A stretch of 49,809 bases of DNA, taken from NCBI RefSeq assembly GCF_007992455.1, contig NZ_BKAH01000016.1:1-49809 (forward strand), given 5' to 3'. Both the position numbers and the translations under genes were made by a program. Positions 28,101-35,819 of this stretch are shown here, piece after piece. The number at the start of each line of letters is the position of its first letter. The stretch's first letter is position 1. Origin of the DNA: Microbacterium saccharophilum. GTDB taxonomy: Bacteria > Actinomycetota > Actinomycetes > Actinomycetales > Microbacteriaceae. The notes under the pieces were generated by a model, which made no database searches, was not told where the DNA came from, and was given only the letters and a program-made list of their open reading frames with translations.

Positions 28101-29981
28101 ATGACGGAACTGTCGATCCTCGAACAGCCGACGTCCGGCACCCACACCCACGAGAGCCGTGGCCCCTCCATCGCCGCCCGCATCTCCGCCATGGGCCAGA
28201 ACCGAATCGGCGCGCTCCTCCTCCTCATCGCGACGGCCGCCGCGATCGTCTGGGCGAACCTGGCGACCGGGTCGTACGCGGCGTTCTGGGAGACGCACCT
28301 GACCGTCGGAGTCGGCGACATCCAGCTCGACTTCACCCTGCACGCCCTCGTCAACGACGCACTGATGGCGATCTTCTTCTTCACCGTCGGGCTCGAGGTG
28401 CGGCGGGAGTTCGCGATCGGCGAGCTCACGAGCTGGTCGCGCGCCATGGTCCCCGTGATCGCCGCGATCGCGGGGCTGGCGCTCCCCGCCCTCCTGTTCG
28501 TCCTCATCGCCGCCCCGTCCGGGCACGTCGGCGCGTGGGGCGTCGTGATCTCGACCGACACGGCGTTCCTCGTCGGCGCCCTCGCGCTCATCGGCCCACG
28601 GGTGCCGGGACGCCTCCGCGTCTTCCTCCTCGCCCTCGCCGTCGTCGACGACATCGGGGCGCTCAGCATCATCGCGCTCGTCTACACGGGGGACTTCACT
28701 CCCTACCCGCTCATCGTCGCCGCCCTCGGGCTCGCGGGCGTCTACGCGACGCGGTACCTGCGGGGCGGGCGGGGCCCGGTGTACGCGACCCTCGCGATCA
28801 TCGTGTGGTTCGCGTTCCTGGCCTCCGGCGTGCACCCGACGCTCGCCGGCGTCGCGATCGCCCTGCTGGTGCCCGTGTACCGTCCCGACCGGCGCGACGT
28901 CGAGCACGCCCTCGAACTCGCGCGCACGTTCCGCCAGTCACCGAGCTCGGAGTACGCGCGGGCGGCGGCGAACAGCCTCCGCGAGTCCATCTCCATCAAC
29001 GAGCGACTGCAGTCCGCCTACGCGCCGTACGTCGCGTACGTCATCCTGCCCCTGTTCGCGCTCGCGAACGCGGGCGTGGTCCTGAGCCCGGAGATCCTCA
29101 CCGCCGCCGCGCAGTCGGCGCTCACGTGGGGCATCATCGCGGGGCTCGTCGTCGGCAAGCTCGTCGGCGTGCTGGGGTCCACGAGCGTCCTGAAGCTGCT
29201 GCGCGTCGGCGAATTCGGGCCGGGGCTGACGCTCGACCGGATCGCCGGCGGCGGCGCGCTCTGCGGCATCGGCTTCACGATCTCGCTGTTCATCATCGAC
29301 CTCGCGATCGACGACCCGGCCGCCCAGAACGAGGCGCGGGTCGGCGTCCTCGCCGCGTCCGTCATCGCCTTCGTCCTCGCGACGATCGTCTTCCGCATCT
29401 CCGACGCCCTGCGGCCCGACCTCAACACGGGGCAGACGCTCGTGCGTCCCGTCGACCCGGCCCGCGACCACATGTACGGCCCCGCCGACGCGCCCTACAC
29501 GATCGTCGAGTACGGCGACTTCCAGTGCGGCTTCTGCCTCAAGGCATCCGGTTCGATCCAGGAGGTCCACGACGAGCTCGGCGATCAGCTGCGGTACGTA
29601 TGGCGGCACGCCCCGCTCGTCCAGCAGCATCCGAACGCCCTCGCCGGCGCGGAGGCGTCGGAAGCCGCCGCCATGCAGGGCCGGTTCTTCGAGTTCGAAC
29701 GGGGCCTGTTCGCCGACCAGGACAACCAGCGCCCCACCGACATCATCCGGCTCGCGCAGAACCTCGGCCTGGACGTCGCGCGGTTCGAGCGCGACCTCGT
29801 CTCCCCCGAGGTGGCCTCCCGCGTCCGCGACGACATGTTCGACGCGGAGGCCATGGGCATCACCTCCGTCCCCACCTTCTTCGTCAACGGCCGGCGGCAC
29901 ACCGGCCCGTACGACGCGCAGTCGCTCATCCGCGCCCTGCAGTCCACCGCGGGCGGCCCCGACGCGTCCACAGGTCACTAG
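28101..29981 (+). CDS. nhaA: NhaA Na+/H+ antiporter fused to DsbA-like thioredoxin domain
   Basis: A 626-residue fusion. Residues about 35-440 are an NhaA antiporter with roughly twelve helices: VGLEVRREF, the ion-binding Asp153 (STDTAFL), the Asp183-Asp184 pair in VVDDIGA, and GGALCGIGFTISLFI. Residues about 455-615 are a DsbA/DSBA-oxidoreductase domain, with CGFC at 476-479 and the cis-Pro region GITSVPTFFVNGRR. NhaA exchanges sodium for protons across the membrane; the tail would be a thiol oxidoreductase. Its side of the membrane is uncertain: NhaA proper ends in the cytoplasm, where a disulfide-forming domain would be odd. The fusion type is known in Actinobacteria, to my recollection. 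A flavoprotein gene follows after ten bases. Confidence 0.92.
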   Translation: MTELSILEQPTSGTHTHESRGPSIAARISAMGQNRIGALLLLIATAAAIVWANLATGSYAAFWETHLTVGVGDIQLDFTLHALVNDALMAIFFFTVGLEVRREFAIGELTSWSRAMVPVIAAIAGLALPALLFVLIAAPSGHVGAWGVVISTDTAFLVGALALIGPRVPGRLRVFLLALAVVDDIGALSIIALVYTGDFTPYPLIVAALGLAGVYATRYLRGGRGPVYATLAIIVWFAFLASGVHPTLAGVAIALLVPVYRPDRRDVEHALELARTFRQSPSSEYARAAANSLRESISINERLQSAYAPYVAYVILPLFALANAGVVLSPEILTAAAQSALTWGIIAGLVVGKLVGVLGSTSVLKLLRVGEFGPGLTLDRIAGGGALCGIGFTISLFIIDLAIDDPAAQNEARVGVLAASVIAFVLATIVFRISDALRPDLNTGQTLVRPVDPARDHMYGPADAPYTIVEYGDFQCGFCLKASGSIQEVHDELGDQLRYVWRHAPLVQQHPNALAGAEASEAAAMQGRFFEFERGLFADQDNQRPTDIIRLAQNLGLDVARFERDLVSPEVASRVRDDMFDAEAMGITSVPTFFVNGRRHTGPYDAQSLIRALQSTAGGPDASTGH

Positions 29982-29991
29982 CCTGTCTGCC
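29979..29991 (+). promoter_or_regulatory. -10 element for leaderless flavoprotein gene
   Basis: TAGCCT (29979-29984), seven bases before the ATG at 29992. Its first bases overlap the last codon of nhaA. Confidence 0.5.
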
Positions 29992-31623
29992 ATGGAAGCT
30001 GAGAAGAACCCGGTGATCTCACCGACCCTCACCGACGCCCAGTGGGAGCGGCTGGCCGCCGCCGGCACCCCGCAGGACGTCCAGCCCGGAGACCTCGTGT
30101 TCCAAGCCGGCCAGTCCGACTACGACCTCATCCTCATCGAGTCCGGTGAGGTGGAGATCGTCCGCGACGCGATGCGCTGGGTGGGCGAGGCCGTCATCAC
30201 GACGATGGGCCCGCGGACGTTCGCCGGCGAACTGGGCCTCCTCAACGGCCAGAGCGCCTTCCTCACCGCCCGCGTGACGCAGCCGGGCCGCGTCATCCGC
30301 GTGTCCCGGACGCAGCTCCGCGACGTCATGAACGAGGACGACGAGCTGTGCGACCTGATCCTGCACGCCCTCTGGGCGCGGCGCGAGTCGCTGCGCAGCG
30401 GGCCCGCGGCGATGACCCTCAAGTTCGTGGGCTCGACGACCTCGAACGAGTTCCTCGCGCTCCGCCGCTTCGCGGAGCGCCTCGACCTCGTGCACGCGGC
30501 CGTCGCCCTGCCGCCGGGCGAGCTCGGCACGCTCGCCGGCCACGACTTCACGGCCGCCGACCTGCCGATCGCGTTCATCCAGGGTGAGCCGATCCCGCAC
30601 GCGACGCCGGGGATCGTCGCCGAGCAGCTCGGCCTGAGCTACCAGGCGCAGGCCGACGAGGTCGTCGACCTCGTCGTCGTCGGCGGGGGTCCCGCGGGTC
30701 TCGCCGCCGCGATCTACGGCGCGTCCGAGGGGCTCAGCACCGTCCTGCTGGATGCCGTGGCCCCCGGCGGGCAGGCGGCGTCGACGTCGCGCATCGAGAA
30801 CTTCCTCGGGTTCCCCTTCGGCGTGAGCGGAGCCGACCTCATCGGGCAGGCGACCCTGCAGGCACTGAAGTTCGGCGTCCGCGTGTACGCCCCGTGCGAG
30901 GCCGTCGGGCTCGAGCCGGTCGGCCGCGAGCTGGATGTCACCCTGTCGGACGGCCGCCTCATCCGCGCCCGGACCGCCATCATCACCTCCGGCGCCGCGT
31001 ACCGCAGCCTCGACCTGGAGCGCTGGGAGGACTTCGAGCGCGCCGGCATCTACTACGCCGCGACGCCCCTCGAGCTGCGGCAGGTCGCCGGGTCGCGGGT
31101 CGTCGTCGTGGGCGGGGCGAACTCCGCCGGTCAGGCCGCCCTGTACCTCGCCGCGAACGGCTGCGCCGTCGACCTCGTCGTGCGCGGCACCGACATCCGC
31201 ACCCGCATGTCGTCCTACCTCGCCGACCGTCTCGGCGAGGAGCCGCGCGTCCGCATCCACACCGGGGCGAGCGTCGTGGGACTCGACGGCGCCGAGTCGC
31301 TCGAGACGGTGCGCATCGACTCCGTCGGCGATGTCTCCGCGCGGGGCCTGTTCTGCTTCATCGGCGCCGACCCGGCGACATCCTGGCTGCCGACCCTCGA
31401 CCGCGATGCGGAGGGGTTCATCCGCACCGGCACCGACATCGCCGTCCAGTCGCTGCAGCGCTGGCAGGGCCTCGGCCGCGAGCCGTTCCCGTTCGAGACC
31501 TCCACGCCGCGGGTCTTCGCCGCCGGCGACGTGCGCCGCGGCTCGATGAAGCGCGTGGCCGCGGCGGTCGGCGAGGGCTCGAGCGCCGTGGCGTCCGTGC
31601 ACCGCGCGCTGGCCTCGGTATGA
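29992..31623 (+). CDS. cNMP-binding-domain / thioredoxin-reductase-like flavoprotein without CxxC
   Basis: A 543-residue three-part protein. Residues 10-135 are a cyclic-nucleotide-binding-type barrel (GDLVFQAGQSDYDLILIESGEVEI, FAGELGLLNGQSAFLTARV). Residues about 140-220 look like a worn thioredoxin-like domain without cysteines. Residues 225-543 are the FAD/NADPH module of thioredoxin reductase: VVGGGPAGLAAAIYGASEG, GGQAASTSRIENFLGFP, VVGGANSAGQAALYLA and FAAGDVRRG. Where thioredoxin reductase has CATC, this protein reads YYAATPLE (354-361), so the redox disulfide is lost. It may act as an NAD(P)H:flavin or quinone reductase, or as a sensor gated by the N-terminal domain. Nothing in sequence names the partner. 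Confidence 0.85.
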   Translation: MEAEKNPVISPTLTDAQWERLAAAGTPQDVQPGDLVFQAGQSDYDLILIESGEVEIVRDAMRWVGEAVITTMGPRTFAGELGLLNGQSAFLTARVTQPGRVIRVSRTQLRDVMNEDDELCDLILHALWARRESLRSGPAAMTLKFVGSTTSNEFLALRRFAERLDLVHAAVALPPGELGTLAGHDFTAADLPIAFIQGEPIPHATPGIVAEQLGLSYQAQADEVVDLVVVGGGPAGLAAAIYGASEGLSTVLLDAVAPGGQAASTSRIENFLGFPFGVSGADLIGQATLQALKFGVRVYAPCEAVGLEPVGRELDVTLSDGRLIRARTAIITSGAAYRSLDLERWEDFERAGIYYAATPLELRQVAGSRVVVVGGANSAGQAALYLAANGCAVDLVVRGTDIRTRMSSYLADRLGEEPRVRIHTGASVVGLDGAESLETVRIDSVGDVSARGLFCFIGADPATSWLPTLDRDAEGFIRTGTDIAVQSLQRWQGLGREPFPFETSTPRVFAAGDVRRGSMKRVAAAVGEGSSAVASVHRALASV

Positions 31624-31648
31624 CCCCCGCCCCACCCGGAAGGACATC

Positions 31649-31996
31649 ATGACAGAGGGCTTCGACACCGCCGTCCCCCCGTCCGGGACGGGGTGCGCCG
31701 AATGCGACGAACAGGACGGCTGGTGGGTGCACCTGCGCCGCTGCGCGCAGTGCGGGCACATCGGATGCTGCGACATGTCGCTCGGCCGCCATGCGACCGC
31801 GCACTTCGCGTCGACGGGCCACCGATACATGCAGAGCTTCGAGCCCGGCGAGGACTGGTTCTGGGACTACGTCGACGGGGAGACCGTCGACGGCCCCGAG
31901 CTCGCCCCGCCGCGCAGCCGTCCGGAGTCGCAGCCGTCGCCCGGGCCGCGCGGGCGCGTCCCGCACGACTGGCGGGCGATCCTCGAGCGCGGCTGA
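31649..31996 (+). CDS. Small UBP-type zinc finger protein
   Basis: A 115-residue protein. The zinc-binding set is CAECDEQDGWWVHLRRCAQCGHIGCCD followed by GRHATAHFASTGH, matching the ZnF-UBP fold that in eukaryotes binds the C-terminus of ubiquitin. The tail, after PGEDWFWDYVDGETVDGPE, is Pro/Ser/Arg rich and probably disordered. GGAAGGA lies just before the ATG, 25 bases after the flavoprotein stop, so both share a transcript. Stand-alone UBP fingers occur in Actinobacteria; since these bacteria have no ubiquitin, the ligand is unknown. Confidence 0.88.
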   Translation: MTEGFDTAVPPSGTGCAECDEQDGWWVHLRRCAQCGHIGCCDMSLGRHATAHFASTGHRYMQSFEPGEDWFWDYVDGETVDGPELAPPRSRPESQPSPGPRGRVPHDWRAILERG

Positions 31997-32002
31997 GCCC
32001 GC

Positions 32003-32482
32003 TCAGTCCACCTTGCCGACGGTCCCGCCGGTCAGGCGCACGAGTTCGTCGAACGTGAGCGGGAACACGGTGTGCGGCGTGCCGCCGGCCGCCCAGATCT
32101 CCGGGTAGCCGGCGAGGTCCTCGTCGACGATCGTCGTGAGCGGCGCCGGGTGGCCGGTCGGCGCGACGCCGCCGATCGCCTGCCCGGTCGCCTCGCGCAC
32201 CTGCTCGACGCTCGCGCGGGCGATGGAGCCGCGGCCGAGCCGCTCGGCGAGCGCGCGGGTGTCGACGCGGTGCGCGCCGCTCGTCATCACCAGGAGCGGT
32301 TCGCCGTCCGACCAGAACACGAGGCTGTTCGCGATCGCGCCGACCTCGACGCCGAGCGCCGCGGCGGCGAGCGGCGCCGTGGATGCGGCATCCGGCAGCA
32401 CGACGATCTCACCGGTGATGCCGGCGGCGCGCAGGGAATCGTGGACGAGGCGGCTGCGGGTCGGGAGGTGCGCGGCGGTCAT
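32003..32482 (-). CDS. YbaK/EbsC-family aminoacyl-tRNA deacylase
   Basis: A 159-residue protein of the YbaK/ProX editing family, which hydrolyses mischarged tRNAs in trans. Seen family landmarks are DAASTAPLAAAALGVEVGAIANSLVF, VMTSGAHRVDTRAL with the basic residue of the catalytic pocket, ATGQAIGGVAPTGHPAP, and the end EIWAAGGTPHTVFPLTFDELVRLTGG. The GGVAPTGH block is typical of the actinobacterial group. TAGGCT six bases before the ATG supports the start. It converges with the zinc finger gene. Confidence 0.88.
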   Translation of the reverse strand: MTAAHLPTRSRLVHDSLRAAGITGEIVVLPDAASTAPLAAAALGVEVGAIANSLVFWSDGEPLLVMTSGAHRVDTRALAERLGRGSIARASVEQVREATGQAIGGVAPTGHPAPLTTIVDEDLAGYPEIWAAGGTPHTVFPLTFDELVRLTGGTVGKVD

Positions 32483-32494
32483 GCGATCAGCCTA
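32483..32494 (-). promoter_or_regulatory. -10 element for leaderless ybaK-like gene
   Basis: TAGGCT (32489-32494, minus strand), six bases before the ATG at 32482. Confidence 0.5.
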
Positions 32495-32598
32495 GAGCCC
32501 GTGACGTTATGGCCCCGCTGGGGCACAATGGATGCGGAGCCCGCAACGCCGCGGCCTCCGCAGCGCAGCGCCCACAAGGCCGCCGAAGAAGGAACGCG

Positions 32599-33675
32599 AT
32601 GACGCACACCCTGCCCCTGCCCGATTTCACCCACGAGCGCGTGGAGGTGATCACGGGCCGACGCAGTGGCCTCGTGATCATCGTCGCGCTGCACTCCTCC
32701 GTCCTCGGCTCCGCGCTCGGCGGGGCCCGCCTGTGGACGTACCCGCACTACAGCGACGCGATCGGCGACGCCCTCCGCCTGTCCGCGGCCATGACGTTGA
32801 AGAACGCGGCCGCGGGGCTGGATGCCGGTGGCGGCAAAGCCGTCATCTGCCTCCCGGAGGGCACCGAACTCGATGCCGCGAGCCGCCGCGCCGCGTTCCT
32901 CGACCTCGGCGACGCCGTCGAGTCGTTCGGGGGCCTGTACCGCACGGCCGAGGACGTCGGCTCGACGACGGACGACATGCTCGTCGTCAGCGAGCGAACC
33001 GAGCACGTCGTCGGGCTCCCCGACGCCGTCGGCGGATCCGGCGAGCCCGCCGGCCCTACGAGCCTCGGTGTGTACGAAGCGCTGCGCGCCACCCTCGAGC
33101 GCGTCACCGGATCGCCCGATCCGGCGGGTCGCCGCATCACGATCTCCGGGCTCGGCCAGGTCGGCAGCCGCCTCGCCGTGCGCCTGTCGACGGAGGGCGC
33201 CGTCCTGACCGTCACCGACGTGAACCCGCTCAAGCGCGACCTCGCCGTCGAGCTGGGCGCACAGTGGGCGGAGCCCGGGACCGAGCACCTCGTCCCGGCC
33301 GACGTCTTCGTGCCGGCCGGCATCGGCGGTCTCCTCACCGACGAGGTCATCGACGCCCTCGACGCGAAGGCCGTGTGCGGTCCGGCGAACAACCCGCTCG
33401 CCGAGCACGCCGGTGCCGAGCGCCTCGCCGCTCGCGGCATCCTGTACGCACCCGACTTCGTGGTCAACGCCGGCGGGGTGCTCTACCTCGACCTCGTCGC
33501 GAAGCAGCTCGCGTCGCGGGACGAGATCATGGCCCGCGTCGCGGGCATCGGCGACACGGTGCGGCGGATCTTCGACGACGCGGACGCCCGCGGCATCACG
33601 CCGCTCGCGGCCGCGGAGTCCCTCGCCGCGCAGCGGCTCGGCACCGACACGCGCGAGCCGGCGCACGCGCACTGA
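32599..33675 (+). CDS. Leucine/valine/phenylalanine dehydrogenase
   Basis: A 358-residue NAD-dependent amino acid dehydrogenase of the Glu/Leu/Phe/Val group. The block MTLKNAAAGLDAGGGKAVI places Lys68 and Lys80 at the positions of the substrate-binding and catalytic lysines of leucine dehydrogenase. The Rossmann motif GLGQVGSRLA follows (near 180), then NPLAEHAGAERLAARGILYAPDFVVNAGGV, which is diagnostic of this group. It deaminates branched-chain or aromatic amino acids, or works in reverse. AAGGA lies five bases before the ATG. It is monocistronic, followed by repeat-bearing non-coding DNA. Choice among the three substrates is not possible here. Confidence 0.9.
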   Translation: MTHTLPLPDFTHERVEVITGRRSGLVIIVALHSSVLGSALGGARLWTYPHYSDAIGDALRLSAAMTLKNAAAGLDAGGGKAVICLPEGTELDAASRRAAFLDLGDAVESFGGLYRTAEDVGSTTDDMLVVSERTEHVVGLPDAVGGSGEPAGPTSLGVYEALRATLERVTGSPDPAGRRITISGLGQVGSRLAVRLSTEGAVLTVTDVNPLKRDLAVELGAQWAEPGTEHLVPADVFVPAGIGGLLTDEVIDALDAKAVCGPANNPLAEHAGAERLAARGILYAPDFVVNAGGVLYLDLVAKQLASRDEIMARVAGIGDTVRRIFDDADARGITPLAAAESLAAQRLGTDTREPAHAH

Positions 33676-33757
33676 CGTACTGGGGACAGCGCAGGGCGGT
33701 GGTCGGGGGGCCGCCGCCCTGCGCGCCACACCTGCGGCACTCGGTGGGCTGCGAGCG

Positions 33758-33824
33758 GCAGGACCGAGTGTGACACCTGGGGCGCCAGAGGCTCATGCGC
33801 CCCGTCCGTCACACTCGGTCCTGC
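33758..33824. repeat. Long-hairpin intergenic repeat, copy A
   Basis: A perfect 17-base stem (33758-33774 with 33808-33824) encloses a 33-base loop that itself contains a six-base stem, GGGGCG (33779-33784) with CGCCCC (33798-33803). Loop, right arm and about 20 bases beyond recur in copy B with few changes. It lies in the 478-base non-coding region 33676-34153 between the dehydrogenase and the FNT gene. Confidence 0.8.
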
Positions 33825-33921
33825 GGTTTGCGCGGCGGCCGGCGCCGCCCTCGCCAGCCCGCGCCCTCGGCTACGTCGCAGGCCGATTCAGCCGCGGCCG
33901 GTCATCCCGCGGCCTCGCGGT

Positions 33922-34002
33922 GCAAACGGCAGGACCGGGTGTGACCCCTGTGACGCCAGAGGCTCATGCGCCCCGTCCGTCACACTCGGTCCTGCGGTTT
34001 GC
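33922..34002. repeat. Long-hairpin intergenic repeat, copy B
   Basis: Direct repeat of copy A, about 171 bases downstream. Its stem is longer, 24 base pairs with two mismatches (33922-33945 with 33979-34002), adding GCAAAC/GTTTGC at the base. The unit GCGCGGCGGCCGG follows both copies. Reads like a REP or MITE-type element rather than a simple terminator. Confidence 0.8.
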
Positions 34003-34057
34003 GCGGCGGCCGGGCGCGCTCTTCTCACCGGCGCGTCCTGTCGGATGTGAGCGGAGT

Positions 34058-34082
34058 GTTCGCGCGGTGCAACACCGCGAAC
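34058..34082. repeat. Bulged inverted repeat upstream of FNT gene
   Basis: GTTCG-CG-CGGTG, three loop bases, then CACCGCGAAC: a ten-pair stem with a two-base bulge, 72 bases before the FNT start. It could be a regulator site or leader hairpin. The rest of 34083-34142 shows no clear promoter. Confidence 0.4.
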
Positions 34083-34153
34083 GGCCGCCGGAAACGCACG
34101 CGAGGGATGCTGAAGCCCACTCACTCGGATGCGTCACCGATCTGGAGGCCCAG

Positions 34154-35041
34154 ATGTCCTACGTCAAGCCCGCTCAACTTGTGACCCGCATGGTGGATGC
34201 CGGCGAGTCCAAGATCTTCATGTCCACCCGCGACACCCTCATCCGCTCCATCATGGGCGGCGCGATCCTCGCACTGGCCGCCGCGTTCGCGGTCACGGTC
34301 TCGGTGCAGACCGGCCAGCCGCTGCTCGGGGCCGTGCTGTTCCCGGTCGGATTCGTCCTGCTCTACCTGCTCGGCTTCGATCTGCTGACCGGCGTCTTCA
34401 CCCTCGCGCCGCTCGCGTGGGTGGACAAGCGCCCCGGCGTCACGATCGGCGGCGTGCTCCGCAACTGGGGCCTCGTGTTCCTCGGCAACTTCGGCGGCGC
34501 GTTCCTCGTCGCCATCCTGATGGCGATCTACTTCACCTACGGCTTCTCCACCGAGCCCAGCCCCGTCGGCCAGGCGATCGGCGACATCGGCCACGGCCGC
34601 ACGATCGGGTACGCCGACCACGGCGCGGCCGGCATGCTGACCCTGTTCATCCGCGGCGTCCTCTGCAACTGGATGGTGTCCACCGGCGTCGTGGCCGCGA
34701 TGATGTCCGACAGCGTTGCGGGCAAGGTCATCGGCATGTGGCTGCCGATCATGCTCTTCTTCTACATGGGCTTCGAGCACTCGATCGTCAACATGTTCCT
34801 GTTCCCGTCGGGGCTGCTCCTGGGCGCCGACTTCACGCTCTGGGACTACCTCCTGTGGAACGAGATCCCGACCGTCATCGGCAACCTCGTGGGCGGCATC
34901 ACGTTCGTCGCCGCGACGATGTACGCCACGCACGGGCGCACGGCCCCGGCGCGGATCCCGACGGTGCGGGTCCGGCGTCCGAAGGCCGCGGACGCTCCGG
35001 CCGTCGCGCCCGTGGCCCCGGAGCTCGTCTCGCAGCCCTGA
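34154..35041 (+). CDS. Formate/nitrite transporter (FNT family)
   Basis: A 295-residue membrane channel with six hydrophobic helices, the usual FNT plan, plus an Ala/Pro-rich C-terminal tail. Landmarks are ILALAAAFAVTVS in helix 1, LLYLLGFDLLTGVFTLAPLAW in helix 2, the lateral-gate GNFGGAF helix, GVLCNWMVSTGVVAAMM and the broken helix GFEHSIVNMFLFPSGLLLGADFT. FNT proteins pass formate, nitrite or related anions. Nitrite is favoured because nirBD and siroheme genes face it across a shared terminator. TGGAGG lies five bases before the ATG at 34154. The upstream 478 bases carry two hairpin repeats. Confidence 0.92.
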   Translation: MSYVKPAQLVTRMVDAGESKIFMSTRDTLIRSIMGGAILALAAAFAVTVSVQTGQPLLGAVLFPVGFVLLYLLGFDLLTGVFTLAPLAWVDKRPGVTIGGVLRNWGLVFLGNFGGAFLVAILMAIYFTYGFSTEPSPVGQAIGDIGHGRTIGYADHGAAGMLTLFIRGVLCNWMVSTGVVAAMMSDSVAGKVIGMWLPIMLFFYMGFEHSIVNMFLFPSGLLLGADFTLWDYLLWNEIPTVIGNLVGGITFVAATMYATHGRTAPARIPTVRVRRPKAADAPAVAPVAPELVSQP

Positions 35042-35058
35042 CCCCCCCCCCGGAAACG

Positions 35059-35086
35059 CGCCCCCGCCGACTCGTCGGCGGGGGCG
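35059..35086. terminator. Bidirectional hairpin terminator, FNT / cbiX
   Basis: A 13-base perfect stem (CGCCCCCGCCGAC, 35059-35071, with 35074-35086) between the convergent FNT and sirohydrochlorin chelatase ends. Only TT follows on the plus strand and a G/C-rich run on the minus strand. A ten-C run lies at 35042-35051. Confidence 0.65.
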
Positions 35087-35123
35087 TTCCCGTGCGCCGA
35101 GGTGCCGCTGCCGAGCACGGGTC

Positions 35124-35819
35124 TCAGACCCGGCCGAACTCCCGCAGCGCCGCCGCGAAGCGGTCCACCACGATGCGCGCGATGCGCGGATCGGCGCCGA
35201 GCGGCGCGGTCGTGAGGTCGGCGCCCGCGGCGCGCACGACGTCCGCGAAGTGCCCGGGCGCCAGGACGTAACTCAGGCACACGACCCGCGCGGCACCGTC
35301 CGATCGGGCCTGCGCGACGGCGTCGCCGATCCGGGGCGTCGCGCCGGCGGCGAAGCCGACCGACACCGGCACCGAGACGTGCCGCCGCAGGTCGGCGGCG
35401 GTCGCCTCGACGTCGACGGCGGCGACGGCCTCGGACGACCCGGCGGCGGCGAGCACGAGGTGGTCGCCGGGCCGCAGGCCGTCCTGTCCGAGGGTCTCGG
35501 CGAGGCGCGCGAGCAGCACCTCCGACATGAGCGGATGCGGGCCGAGCGGCGCCGTCTGCACGGCATCCGCACGCGTACCCACGGCCCGCGCGATGTCGAC
35601 CCCCGTGTGGTACCCGCGGGAGAGGAGGAGCGGCACGACGACCAGCGGGCCCGTGACGCCGGCGACGACGCCGCCGACCTCCGGCTCCTCGACGTCCACG
35701 AACGCGGGGCGCACGTCGACGTCGGGCAGCTCGGCGCGGACGGCCTCGACGATCGCGGCGACGACCTGGCGCCCCACGGGCGAGCGGGTGCCGTGCGAAC
35801 AGGCCACGAGCGTCGTCAT
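35124..35819 (-). CDS. Sirohydrochlorin ferrochelatase-like protein (CbiX/SirB family)
   Basis: A 231-residue two-lobed chelatase. CSHGTRSPVGR at residues 7-17 carries the metal-binding His, and VVVPLLLSRGYHTGVDI holds the second His. The C-terminal half repeats the fold (VSVGFAAGATPRIGDAV, SYVLAPGHFADVV) with a further His. It should insert Fe(II) into sirohydrochlorin, the final siroheme step. The ATG at 35819 overlaps the hemD stop (ATGA). It is the last gene of the nir-siroheme operon, and siroheme is the cofactor of NirB encoded first. Confidence 0.88.
   Translation of the reverse strand: MTTLVACSHGTRSPVGRQVVAAIVEAVRAELPDVDVRPAFVDVEEPEVGGVVAGVTGPLVVVPLLLSRGYHTGVDIARAVGTRADAVQTAPLGPHPLMSEVLLARLAETLGQDGLRPGDHLVLAAAGSSEAVAAVDVEATAADLRRHVSVPVSVGFAAGATPRIGDAVAQARSDGAARVVCLSYVLAPGHFADVVRAAGADLTTAPLGADPRIARIVVDRFAAALREFGRV

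Noticed and set aside
32511..32524. A short GCCCC-GCT-GGGGC hairpin before the leucine-type dehydrogenase as an attenuator
   Set aside because: Only five base pairs, with no leader peptide or T-run; chance is likely in such GC-rich DNA.
33757..34016. A CRISPR-like array in the dehydrogenase-FNT gap
   Set aside because: Only two imperfect copies, each a large hairpin, and no cas genes.
33888..34124. A short minus-strand open frame over the hairpin repeats
   Set aside because: It is a translation of the repeat units in a non-coding region, and a similar frame over copy A shows the same artefact.
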